Of a stretch of DNA of 64,000 nucleotides, positions 35,001-43,514 are shown piece by piece. Position numbers and translations under genes: made by a program. The DNA lies in contig JALHLR010000002.1 of NCBI GenBank assembly GCA_022844475.1, forward strand, positions 1 to 64,000. Direction: 5' to 3'. Position 1 is the first letter of the stretch, and every line of letters starts with the position of its first letter. Origin of the DNA: Hyphomonadaceae bacterium (GTDB lineage: Bacteria > Pseudomonadota > Alphaproteobacteria > Caulobacterales > Hyphomonadaceae). A model generated the notes under the pieces. That model did no database searches, was not told the DNA's origin, and was given only the letters and a program-made list of their open reading frames with translations.

Positions 35001-35044
35001 TTTCTTCGTCACGGGCCAGTCAGGCGCCGTTGCGGGCCACTGGT

Positions 35045-37513
35045 CTAACTCATCGCATCCCGCACCAGATCATCCTCCGCTTCGCGCAGGATAGCCTCGG
35101 CCGCGTCACCAGAGAACACGGGCTCCTTGCCCATCTCCAGCATCACCGGCACGGCGAACGGCGATATCTGCTCCAGCTTTGCATGCACGATCTTGCCCTT
35201 GAAGCGCTTCAGCGCCTCGCCCAGCCGGCGGATGTCAAGCAACCCGTCTCCCGCGTCCTGCCGCGCTGCCTGCAGCAGGATGTGATCCGGCTCATGTGAT
35301 CGCAGCACGTCGTAGATCAGATCGGTCGAGAAGGTGATCTGGCGCCCGGTTTTCTCGTGTTTCGGCATCCGCCGCTCGATCAACCCGGAGATAAGGGCAT
35401 TGGTCCGGAAGGTCCGCTTCATCAGCGCGCTCTCGTCCAGCCATGCATCCAGATCGTCGCCCAGCATGTCCTCATGGAACAGCTGGTCGAGGTCTTCGCC
35501 CCGCATGTCCTCCATTGCCCATACCGCCAGCGCGTACTCCGAGGCGACAAAGCCAAGCGGCTTCAGCCCGGTCCGCTCCAGCCGCCGCGTCAGCAGCATA
35601 CCCAGCGTCTGATGCGCCAGCCGCCCTTCGAACGGATAGCAGACGAGGTAGTGCCGCTCGCCGCGTGGAAACGTCTCCACGAGCAACTGGTCCGCGGCAG
35701 GAATGATGGACTTGCGCTCCTGCACCTCGAACCATTCGCGAACCTGGTCGGGCAGGTGCTTCCATCCCTCGCGATCATGCACGATGCGACGCACCCGCTC
35801 AGCCAGAAATGTCGTCAGCGGAAACTTTCCGCCATTGTAGCTTGGGATGGCCGGGTCCGGATCAAAGGTCTTCGTCACCAGCGCTTCAGTGTCCGACACA
35901 CCCTCGAACCGCAGCACCTCGCCGGCAAACAGGAAAGTGTCGCCCGGCGTCAGCATCTCGAAGAAATACTCCTCCATCTCGCCAAGCTTGCGTCCCGGCC
36001 GCATCAGCCGCTTGTTCTCGGAAGCCTTGATGAACGAGACCATCCGCACCGAGATCATAGGGTCTTCGACGATCACGCCGACATTCATGCGATGCTGCCG
36101 CCGCACTTCGTCATTGCGCGCGCGCCAGACATTGTCGGGAAACCGCACGATCCGCCGGAAGCGGTCGTAGGTCTTCAGCGCATAGCCGCCGGTGGCGACC
36201 AGATCGACGACGCGCTCCCAGGTCTCACACGCAAGATCGGCATACGGCGCCGCCAGCCGCACTTCATCGTAGAGCCGCACCGCGTCGAAGCCTTCGCCGC
36301 ATGCGCGCGCCATCACATGCTGCGCCAGCACGTCGAGGCCGCCACACCGCAGACCACCGCCGTCCAGCTCCCCCGCCGCGACCGCCTCAACCGCCGCACG
36401 GCACTCGAGCACCTCGAAGCGATTGCTCGGCGCAAGCAGCGCGCGGCTCGGCTCATCCATCCGGTGATTCGATCGCCCGATCCGCTGGATCAACCGCGAC
36501 GAGCCTTTCGGCGCGCCCATCTGCACCACCAGATCGACATCGCCCCAGTCAATACCCAGATCGAGCGTCGACGTGCACACCACCGCCTTCAGCTTGCCCG
36601 CCGCCATGGCCGCTTCGACGCGTTTGCGCTGCTCGAGATCCAGCGAGCCATGGTGCAGGGCGATGGGCAGCGAGTCCGCGTTGACGCGCCACAGCTCCTG
36701 GAACGTCATTTCGGCCTGACTGCGCGTGTTGACGAACACCAGCGACATCTGCGCGCCCTTGATCGCGTCATAGACCTCGCGGATGTTGTGCCGCCCGGAA
36801 TGCCCCGACCACGGAATGCGCGCTTCCGAATCCAGCACGGTGATGTTCGCCTGGGCGCCGCCCATATGCCGGATCACTGGTGTGTCCGGTCCCATCCAGC
36901 GCGACAGCGCCTCCGGATCTCGCACCGTCGCCGACAGCCCGATATGCCGCGCAGCCGGCGCCCATACCCGAAGCGTCGCCAGCCCAAGCGCCAGCAGGTC
37001 GCCACGCTTGGTGCTCGCGATCGCATGCACCTCGTCGACGATCACTGCACGAAGATCACAGAAGAACCGCTGCGCATGCTCCGATGCCACCAGCAGCGCC
37101 AGCTGCTCCGGCGTGGTCAGCAGGATATCCGGCGGCCTGGCCCGCTGCTGCTGCCGTCGCGAAGCCGGCGTGTCGCCGGTTCGCGTGTCCATCGAGATGT
37201 CGAGAGCCATCTCCTCGACCGGCCGCCCCAGATTGCGCGCGACATCAGTCGCAAGCGCCTTCAGTGGTGAAACATACAGCGTATGCAGTGCAGGATGCAC
37301 ACGCGGCGGTGTCTCCGCCAACTCGATCAGGCTCGGTAGGAATCCCGCCAGCGTCTTGCCGCCGCCTGTCGGCGCAATTACCAGCCCGCCTTGCCCGCGC
37401 CGCGCCGCCTCGATCAGATCTGCCTGGTGAGGCCGCAGAGTCCATCCACGCATGGCGAACCAGGCGGCGAAGCGGGCCGGCAACAGGCTGGGCGGATTGG
37501 GATCGTCGGCCAT
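35045..37513 (-). CDS. lhr: Lhr-type ligase-associated DEXH-box helicase
   Basis: 822 aa SF2 DNA helicase of the Lhr core type linked to the ATP-dependent ligase repair set. Walker A is IAPTGGGKTLAGFLP, motif II VIVDEVHAIASTKRGD (DEVH), motif VI near QRIGRSNHRMDEPSRAL. The winged-helix and Lhr-specific C-terminal domain follow (WKHLPDQVREWFEVQERK). Start chosen at MADDPNPPS because the preceding 28 in-frame residues are unlike the family. Translocates on DNA 3' to 5' in characterised relatives. Divergent from the carbonic anhydrase gene. Confidence 0.93.
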   Translation of the reverse strand: MADDPNPPSLLPARFAAWFAMRGWTLRPHQADLIEAARRGQGGLVIAPTGGGKTLAGFLPSLIELAETPPRVHPALHTLYVSPLKALATDVARNLGRPVEEMALDISMDTRTGDTPASRRQQQRARPPDILLTTPEQLALLVASEHAQRFFCDLRAVIVDEVHAIASTKRGDLLALGLATLRVWAPAARHIGLSATVRDPEALSRWMGPDTPVIRHMGGAQANITVLDSEARIPWSGHSGRHNIREVYDAIKGAQMSLVFVNTRSQAEMTFQELWRVNADSLPIALHHGSLDLEQRKRVEAAMAAGKLKAVVCTSTLDLGIDWGDVDLVVQMGAPKGSSRLIQRIGRSNHRMDEPSRALLAPSNRFEVLECRAAVEAVAAGELDGGGLRCGGLDVLAQHVMARACGEGFDAVRLYDEVRLAAPYADLACETWERVVDLVATGGYALKTYDRFRRIVRFPDNVWRARNDEVRRQHRMNVGVIVEDPMISVRMVSFIKASENKRLMRPGRKLGEMEEYFFEMLTPGDTFLFAGEVLRFEGVSDTEALVTKTFDPDPAIPSYNGGKFPLTTFLAERVRRIVHDREGWKHLPDQVREWFEVQERKSIIPAADQLLVETFPRGERHYLVCYPFEGRLAHQTLGMLLTRRLERTGLKPLGFVASEYALAVWAMEDMRGEDLDQLFHEDMLGDDLDAWLDESALMKRTFRTNALISGLIERRMPKHEKTGRQITFSTDLIYDVLRSHEPDHILLQAARQDAGDGLLDIRRLGEALKRFKGKIVHAKLEQISPFAVPVMLEMGKEPVFSGDAAEAILREAEDDLVRDAMS

Positions 37514-37605
37514 CAACCGAACATAGGCCGGGCGACAGAACAGGTTAAGGCGCCCCGCCCGGTCTTTAACCTTTTGATAGCCATGTCGGCGCAACATCCT
37601 TCCTC

Positions 37606-38436
37606 ATGACCGTCTCGATCCGCGCATCGCTCCTGCTCAGCGCCCTCGCCATGGCGGGTGTGACGGCTGCCTTCTCCGCGCCCCCTTCTGAAGACCACGC
37701 CACGCCGCCCGCGGGGCCCACTGCATCGAGCGTTTCCGACACCAAGTCAGCACCTCACACTGCGCATTGGAGCTATGGCGGCGAGGGTGGGCCCGACCGC
37801 TGGGGCGAGCTCGCCCCCGAGAACAAGCCCTGCGCCATCGGCGGCCAACAATCGCCCATCGATCTCACACGCCCGCTGACCGCCAGCCTGGACGTCCCGG
37901 TCGCACGCTGGTCGCCGGCGAACGGCGCGCAGGTCGTCAACAACGGCCACACGCTGCAGGTCAATATCACCAGCCCAGGCAGCCTCCAGCTCGACGGCAA
38001 GGACTATGCCCTAAAGCAGTTCCACTTCCACCACCCATCCGAACACACGATCGACGGCAAGTCCTTCCCGCTCGAAATCCACTTCGTCCATGCCTCCCCC
38101 GACGGAGCTCTCGCTGTGATCGGCGTCATGGTCGATGGCGGCGCGGTCAATCCGGCGCTCAATCCCATCTGGGCCGTCGCGCCGGCGAAAGAGGGGACAG
38201 CCGAAGCCGCCGGCGAGGTCAATCTCGACGCCTTCCTGCCGGAGGGCTCCAGCCTATATCGCTACGAAGGCTCGCTCACGACGCCACCTTGCTCCGAGAC
38301 GGTGCACTGGACGGTGATGTCCACGCCGATCACGGCCTCGCCAAGTCAGCTCGCTGCCTTCGCCCAGCTCTTTCCCATGAATGCGCGCCCCATTCAGCCG
38401 CTCAACCGCCGCTTCATCCTCAAGACGTCTGGCTGA
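37606..38436 (+). CDS. alpha-class carbonic anhydrase, exported
   Basis: Interconverts CO2 and bicarbonate in the periplasm. Signal peptide to about residue 24, then a linker. The fold begins HWSYGGEGGPDRWGELAPEN; GGQQSPIDL is the family marker. Zinc ligands are His140 and His142 (QFHFHHPSEH) and His159 (EIHFVH). Cys76 and the Cys of TTPPCSETVHWTV likely form the conserved disulfide. 276 aa. Its 3' end overlaps the convergent small membrane protein gene by 17 nt. Confidence 0.95.
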   Translation: MTVSIRASLLLSALAMAGVTAAFSAPPSEDHATPPAGPTASSVSDTKSAPHTAHWSYGGEGGPDRWGELAPENKPCAIGGQQSPIDLTRPLTASLDVPVARWSPANGAQVVNNGHTLQVNITSPGSLQLDGKDYALKQFHFHHPSEHTIDGKSFPLEIHFVHASPDGALAVIGVMVDGGAVNPALNPIWAVAPAKEGTAEAAGEVNLDAFLPEGSSLYRYEGSLTTPPCSETVHWTVMSTPITASPSQLAAFAQLFPMNARPIQPLNRRFILKTSG

Positions 38437-38842
38437 GCCGCCACTGCGACGCGCGCCAGAGCCAGGGCGCCGTAGCGAACACGAACACACCGAACACTGT
38501 CAGTCCGATCAACACCCAGTTGAAGCCGTACTCGAATGTCGGGAACTGAGTCCAGTTGACGACCAGCGTCGTCGCCATCGTCGCCACACCCAGCGCCACA
38601 CCCGCGCGCGGATGCGCCAGCATCAGCCAGAATACCATCAGGTCCACGGCGCATACGGCAAACCAGAACCACACAGCCCAGGCCGGCGCCGGACCGTGAT
38701 ACAGCAAGCTTCCATTCGCCCACAGCCAACCGAAATGCGACACGCACCCGAACACGAACCCCCATGCCAGACCAACGCGCACACGATCGGCGGCGTTCAT
38801 CTGCGCCGCCCACGCACCCGCCATCTGAGCGAGCCATCTCAC
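38420..38842 (-). CDS. small four-helix membrane protein, last gene of the lipid operon
   Basis: 140 aa with about four membrane helices: GLAWGFVFGCVSHFGWLW, APAWAVWFWFAVCAVDLMVF, VALGVATMATTLVVNW and WVLIGLTVFGVFVFATAP. Family not recognised. Its ATG overlaps the acyl ligase stop by 4 nt, so it belongs to the eight-gene operon starting at HMG-CoA reductase, as its final cistron. It could be a scaffold or a transport component. Confidence 0.75.
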   Translation of the reverse strand: MRWLAQMAGAWAAQMNAADRVRVGLAWGFVFGCVSHFGWLWANGSLLYHGPAPAWAVWFWFAVCAVDLMVFWLMLAHPRAGVALGVATMATTLVVNWTQFPTFEYGFNWVLIGLTVFGVFVFATAPWLWRASQWRLSQTS

Positions 38843-40254
38843 GCCAGCATCTTCCTGAGCTGCGCATAGTCGGCCTTGGAGTTGTGCCGTTTGTCCATCG
38901 GCACCTCTTTCACGAGCACGACTGCCATATCGCCCAGCACCCTCGCCCGCACCGAAAGATCCGAGGCGTTCAACCCATCTCCCGCGAGCGCAAGCCGCGC
39001 CCGCCCTTCATCCGCCAGCAGCGCCGCCTGCTGCACGCCGGGCCAGCTCAGCGCCGCCGTCTCGACCGCAAACGGAAACAGCCCGGCGCTTGCCGCTTCG
39101 CGCCGCCCCAGCAGCCACAGCCGCCCATGTTCATCGATCCGCGCAGCATCGCCAGTGCGATGCCAGAGCACGCCATCATGTACCGACTTGGTCGAGACAT
39201 CATCCGCTGGATCAAGATAACCGCGGTTCACATGCGCGCCCGCGACGAACACTTCATGGTCGCGCAGCCCGACCTCGATTCCGGCGATCGGCTTGCCAGC
39301 CAGCAGCCCTGCGCCTTCCGCCATCGCGCGCCAGTCCGCCTCTGAAATGTCTTTCAGCTCCAGATGCGCAATCGGCTCTGCTTCCGTCGAACCATAGACG
39401 GCATGAATCGCCGCATTCGGCGCAGCCTTTGCAGCGGCGCGGAGCAGGTTGGGATAGACCGGCCCGCCACCCGTGAAGACCGCATCCAGCTGCCCCATCG
39501 GCGCAGCACCCTCCACAATCCGCGCGACAACGGCCGGCGGCGCAACGATCCTGTTCACGCGATGCTGCGATATCTGCCGGCGCAATCTTGCGCCATCCAG
39601 CCTGGCCGGCCGCGTCAGCTTGCCCGCCGGGATCACGCTCGTCGCCCCCGCCGCCAGATTGGAGAGGATGAACACCGGCAGCGAGATCAAATCCACATCG
39701 CCAGGCTTTGTCCGCCGCAGGTCTTCCAGCAACCGATGCTGCAGCATCAGGAAGTCTGCCGAGCGAACGATACCCTTCGGTCGCCCGGTCGATCCCGATG
39801 TGAACGTGATCAGGGCAGGCGCGTCCCCCGGCAGATGCGCCAGCGGATCACGCGCCACCGCATCATCATCGAAATCGGGCAGCACCGTCAGCTGCCGCAA
39901 TTCCGGAAACAGCATACGTACCACATGCCCGATACCAGCTGTCGCAATTGCCTTCGGTTGCACCATTTCAACCGCGACGCGCAAGCCCTTCAGCCCCGCC
40001 GCAGGCTCCGGAAACATCGCAACTGCGCCGAGCCGGAAAACCGCCAGCAATGTCTCGTAAAGCTCAACCGAGACGCCACGCGCGATAAGCACGACATCAC
40101 CCGCGCCGACGCCGGCGCGCGCGTACGCCAAAGCCCGGATCGCGGACGCCCGTGCGAGCTGCGCATACGTCGTCGGCGGCCCGTCGGCGGCGATGATCGC
40201 CACAGCATCCGGCCGCGCCTGCGCCTGCGCGAGAAACGTCCCGACGAGATTCAA
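38839..40254 (-). CDS. AMP-forming acyl/aryl ligase (ANL superfamily)
   Basis: Activates a carboxylate as acyl-AMP, then usually transfers it to CoA. The P-loop is ITFTSGSTGRPKGIV near residue 149; the A5 motif YGSTEAEP near 293; the A7 motif WHRTGDAARIDEHGRLWLLG near 372; C-terminal KRHNSKADYAQLRK carries the likely catalytic Lys. At 471 aa it is short for the superfamily, with a reduced N-terminal part. Some stretches (FPEPAAGLKGLRVAVEM) recall OleC-like ligases. Coupled by 4-nt overlaps on both sides inside the lipid operon. Substrate unknown. Confidence 0.88.
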   Translation of the reverse strand: MNLVGTFLAQAQARPDAVAIIAADGPPTTYAQLARASAIRALAYARAGVGAGDVVLIARGVSVELYETLLAVFRLGAVAMFPEPAAGLKGLRVAVEMVQPKAIATAGIGHVVRMLFPELRQLTVLPDFDDDAVARDPLAHLPGDAPALITFTSGSTGRPKGIVRSADFLMLQHRLLEDLRRTKPGDVDLISLPVFILSNLAAGATSVIPAGKLTRPARLDGARLRRQISQHRVNRIVAPPAVVARIVEGAAPMGQLDAVFTGGGPVYPNLLRAAAKAAPNAAIHAVYGSTEAEPIAHLELKDISEADWRAMAEGAGLLAGKPIAGIEVGLRDHEVFVAGAHVNRGYLDPADDVSTKSVHDGVLWHRTGDAARIDEHGRLWLLGRREAASAGLFPFAVETAALSWPGVQQAALLADEGRARLALAGDGLNASDLSVRARVLGDMAVVLVKEVPMDKRHNSKADYAQLRKMLA

Positions 40255-41084
40255 AGCCGCCCGCCCCAGAGCGCATAGCGCCGGAATACCTTGCCGCCTG
40301 TCCTGTCGCTGTGCGTCACCGAAAGATTGCTCTCGTGCATCAGCGCGTGAATCACCTCCCCAAACCCCCGCGCCTGCGCCCGCGCATGAAACGCATTGGC
40401 CAACATCGACCCGCCACCCTTCACGCGCGATGCATACGTCTTGAGGATCACCGTCTTCGTCCGCGGCCCCTCGACAAGATTGGGCACAGCAAAGAGAAAC
40501 CCCTTCAACTCGCCTGCCTCATCCTCAAGCAGCAAGACCAGTTCGGGGTCGACCGCTGGCAAGACAGGCCGATAGCTCGCCAGAAAGTCTTCGAGCGCGA
40601 TTGGTTGATAAAAACGATTGTCCGCGAACGCCGCCAGCGACAGGGCATGAATGCGCGTCAGATCCTGTTCGGCCCGCAACGGGTCGAAATTGCACACACG
40701 CAACCCTGCAGGCGCCGTCGTCGCAGTGGCGGGCACATCCGCCGGCCGAACCGCCGACACATAGCGCGACACCACCGAAAGCCCCGACTGCTCGAACGCT
40801 TCCACATGGTGTGCAGGGTCTGATGGCTCCATCAGGAATGGCGCACGCCCATCACTCTCGATCACAAGCCGATGCTTTCCCCAGGTATTCCCATCCATCG
40901 GCCCAAGCACGGCGCCGAATCCCTCGGCCTTCAGCCCCACCATCGCCTCGCGTATTGCCCGCGCTCCTGCTTCCGCAGTCTCGCAGCTGAACTCTCCGAG
41001 CGCTGCCGTACGCAAGCCCTCCAGCGATGGGGCGTCGCGGAAGATTCCGAGCCTGGCGCCATGCACCTGGAACGACTCTGTCAT
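40251..41084 (-). CDS. GNAT-like acyltransferase, lipid operon
   Basis: 277 aa from the ATG giving MTESFQVHG. The C-terminal half has a GNAT-like layout: LRVCNFDPLRAEQDLTRIHA, LLLEDEAGELKGFLFAVPNL and VILKTYASRVKGGGSMLANA. The N-terminal half may be a second degenerate GNAT unit (AAGARAIREAMVGLKAEG). Its ATG overlaps the stop of the kinase-like gene by 4 nt. It would acylate an amine or hydroxyl; the substrate is presumably a pathway intermediate. Confidence 0.75.
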   Translation of the reverse strand: MTESFQVHGARLGIFRDAPSLEGLRTAALGEFSCETAEAGARAIREAMVGLKAEGFGAVLGPMDGNTWGKHRLVIESDGRAPFLMEPSDPAHHVEAFEQSGLSVVSRYVSAVRPADVPATATTAPAGLRVCNFDPLRAEQDLTRIHALSLAAFADNRFYQPIALEDFLASYRPVLPAVDPELVLLLEDEAGELKGFLFAVPNLVEGPRTKTVILKTYASRVKGGGSMLANAFHARAQARGFGEVIHALMHESNLSVTHSDRTGGKVFRRYALWGGRL

Positions 41085-42418
41085 GGCGGCGACAGCGGCA
41101 AAACGATCAGACCCACAAACATGCACACACCACCAAGCACAAGCCACGGCCGATCATAGTCCCGGCGCCGCAGGAACCATCCGACCAGTGCGATGCCGAC
41201 AATGCCGAAAAGCCCAACCAGCGTAAACAGAAGCGCCGGCTCGCTCTGCGCCTCCGCCCAGTAAGTGCGGATCGACATGGCGCCCCAGGCAATCACAACC
41301 GCAATCGCGGCTGACCAGACGCTCCTTGCAAAGCGCGCGGCAATGCCCGCCGCCAGCCCTGCGAAAGAGAGATTGAAGCCATGGATCGTATCCATGCGCG
41401 CCACATGACTCACGACAAAATACAACAGCGCAATCGCCGTCACCACGACAAGCAGGTTCAGCGCATCATGGGGCGGTCTGTCCGGCTTGCGGATGCTCAG
41501 CGCGGCAATGTAGGTCGCCACCGCAACGGCCGGGGTCACGACGCTTGTCGGCTCGGCGAAGATCGCAATGCAGAAGAACAGCGTCGACCCCACGGCGAGG
41601 AAATGCCTCTCCTCGCCCGATCGATGTCGCGCCACGAGCAGCAGGGCGATCAGCAGCAGGAGGAACATCGTGGCAAGCGCCGCCAGCCCGGCGGCGCCCA
41701 TGTAGAGCAGGTTGGAGAGCAGGAAGTAGAGGCCCAGGGGGATGAACAGATTGTCCAGCCCACGCCAGCTGGCCGCTTCAAGCAACGCTCCGAACACCGC
41801 TGTGATGAAGGCCAGTAGAACCGCCTCGCCGCGCCCGATATCCGTCAACATGAGGAACGCGATCAGCGAGAGCAGCCAGGCGGTCATGGCGAACGCGACC
41901 ACACCCTCGACGCTCTTCTTGCCGTCCTCGACCTCGAACACCCGCCGCCCATAGCGGGAGCCGACCAGCGCGCTCGCTGCGTCGCACAGCGTCAGCACCA
42001 GGATCGGGAGGATGTAGAGAATGTCCCCCGGCGGGGCCTTCTGGTGCATCGTTGTCGAGATGAAGTGTCCATCCTTCAGCCAGAACAACAACGCCACAGC
42101 GACCGCAAAAAGCAGCTCGCCATAAGACTTGCGCGCCACCGCATGCAGCCCGCCGCCAAGGCTCTGACGCGCCACCCCACGCGCGGCCACGAAAACGAGC
42201 AGGGCCAGCGCACACGTCGCGCCAACTTCCCAGGCTGCGTCGAACACGTATGGGAAGGTGAGGCAGTATAGCCCGAGGCTGATATGCACCAGCTTGCGCC
42301 CTACCTCGGGATCAAGCCGCGCCAGCTTCGCCAGCCGCGACACACTCCACAGCACGCCCGCCAGCAGGATCACAGACCCCGCGATCTTCCCCGCGCTGAG
42401 CAGCAGCGCCTCGTTCAC
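41081..42418 (-). CDS. dolichol/phytol-kinase-like membrane protein
   Basis: 445 aa with roughly 12 membrane segments. The N-terminal half carries the signature of the CTP-dependent prenol-kinase / CdsA-related superfamily: GRKLVHISLGLY near residue 40, then LCDAASALVGSRYGRR and VEDGKKSVEGVVAFAM near 145-175, matching the D-x-x-A-x-x-x-G and K-x-x-E-G pattern of Sec59, VTE5 and Dgk1. The second half is a further set of helices not seen in minimal kinases. Fits phosphorylation of a prenol or lipid alcohol in the inner membrane. Coupled to DUF3419 and GNAT genes by 4-nt overlaps. Confidence 0.82.
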   Translation of the reverse strand: MNEALLLSAGKIAGSVILLAGVLWSVSRLAKLARLDPEVGRKLVHISLGLYCLTFPYVFDAAWEVGATCALALLVFVAARGVARQSLGGGLHAVARKSYGELLFAVAVALLFWLKDGHFISTTMHQKAPPGDILYILPILVLTLCDAASALVGSRYGRRVFEVEDGKKSVEGVVAFAMTAWLLSLIAFLMLTDIGRGEAVLLAFITAVFGALLEAASWRGLDNLFIPLGLYFLLSNLLYMGAAGLAALATMFLLLLIALLLVARHRSGEERHFLAVGSTLFFCIAIFAEPTSVVTPAVAVATYIAALSIRKPDRPPHDALNLLVVVTAIALLYFVVSHVARMDTIHGFNLSFAGLAAGIAARFARSVWSAAIAVVIAWGAMSIRTYWAEAQSEPALLFTLVGLFGIVGIALVGWFLRRRDYDRPWLVLGGVCMFVGLIVLPLSPP

Positions 42419-43512
42419 GTCACGGTCTCAATCACGAAGTCGGAATAGAAGAACGCCTTGTCCAGCGGCTTCAGCTTCGCCTCCAGCGCAGTATCCGTCG
42501 TCACACGATCAGCCAGTGAAGCAGGCACGCGCCGCGGCGCCATCATGTTCCAGTAGGCGATACGCGCGCCTGGACGAGCCGCCGCGAGAATACTCGCATA
42601 GGCTTGTTCATGAGCCCGCGGCGACATGTACTCGAAGATATCGGAGAGGTTGAACGCATCCGCCTTCACGCCTTCCTCCGCCAGCGTCTCCACAGTGCAG
42701 AGCCGCACCTCGAGCCTGTCCAGCCGATCACGTATCGTCTCGAACCGCTCCAGTTCCAGCGCACGCGGCAACGCCTCGCCATGGCAGCCCTTCAGGATCC
42801 AGTGGAGGTAGGGATTCATCGACGGATCCTGTTCCACCAGCGCCTTGCGCGTCAGCCGCGCCACCTGCGCCGACGGCCCGCCCTCGACATGATCGAAAAA
42901 GGCAGGATCACGCCCCAATCGCCCCATGACGAAGCGCGAGAAGAAAACCTTCACCAGCGTCCGCCAGCCCCAGATGTTCCAGCTCCTGTCGTAGAACGCA
43001 CCGCGCGCATCGGCCTCGCGCGGACGCAGCAGCGCGTCGATCGTGTCCTTGTTGTGCACGAAGGGCAGAACCCATTCGCGGAAGGTACGGAAGTACCGCT
43101 CGAACTTGCCGACGCCACCGACGCCATATGTGGCCACATCCTCCTTGATCGCTGCCCAGAACGCCTGATCTTCATCCGAGAGCAGCGCTGCTGAATGCTC
43201 CAGCAGGTGCCGTCGCCGCCCGGAAGGCCGCGACCCCATCAGTTCGAGAAACTCCTCATGGCTGTGCGTCCGGTACATCGCCATGCGCATCCGGACGCAG
43301 GCCAGTTGCGTCGGGTTGAGGTCCACCGCGATGACGCGCTCCGCCCCTTCGGCCAGCAGCGCCAGCGCATTGTCGCCCGCTGAAGCGATCGACACGACTG
43401 TATCGTTCGGCCCGGGCCGCAATGCGGCGCACAGGATGTCGGCGTCTTCCCACGCCTGCGCGTAGCGGATGATGTCAAAGCTCGCGCGCTTTGCGATATC
43501 GGTCTCAGCCAT
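42415..43512 (-). CDS. DUF3419 (BtaA-like) SAM-dependent aminocarboxypropyltransferase
   Basis: 365 aa. BtaA-type enzymes move the 3-amino-3-carboxypropyl group of SAM onto the hydroxyl of diacylglycerol, the first step to betaine lipids. The SAM-binding Rossmann core is visible: VVSIASAGDNALALLAEG near residue 40 and VIAVDLNPTQLACVRMRM near 60; a later FNLSDIFEYMSP near 287 matches the second active-site region. No BtaB-like N-methyltransferase is adjacent, so the acceptor and the final product differ from the classic pathway or are completed elsewhere. Starts 2 nt after the phosphotransferase stop. Confidence 0.88.
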   Translation of the reverse strand: MAETDIAKRASFDIIRYAQAWEDADILCAALRPGPNDTVVSIASAGDNALALLAEGAERVIAVDLNPTQLACVRMRMAMYRTHSHEEFLELMGSRPSGRRRHLLEHSAALLSDEDQAFWAAIKEDVATYGVGGVGKFERYFRTFREWVLPFVHNKDTIDALLRPREADARGAFYDRSWNIWGWRTLVKVFFSRFVMGRLGRDPAFFDHVEGGPSAQVARLTRKALVEQDPSMNPYLHWILKGCHGEALPRALELERFETIRDRLDRLEVRLCTVETLAEEGVKADAFNLSDIFEYMSPRAHEQAYASILAAARPGARIAYWNMMAPRRVPASLADRVTTDTALEAKLKPLDKAFFYSDFVIETVT

Positions 43513-43514
43513 CG

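Noticed and set aside
35357-37270. 637-codon plus-strand frame over the helicase gene
   Set aside because: Antisense to a complete Lhr-type helicase with all motifs; the frame is rich in Arg, His and Pro, as expected from a shadow.
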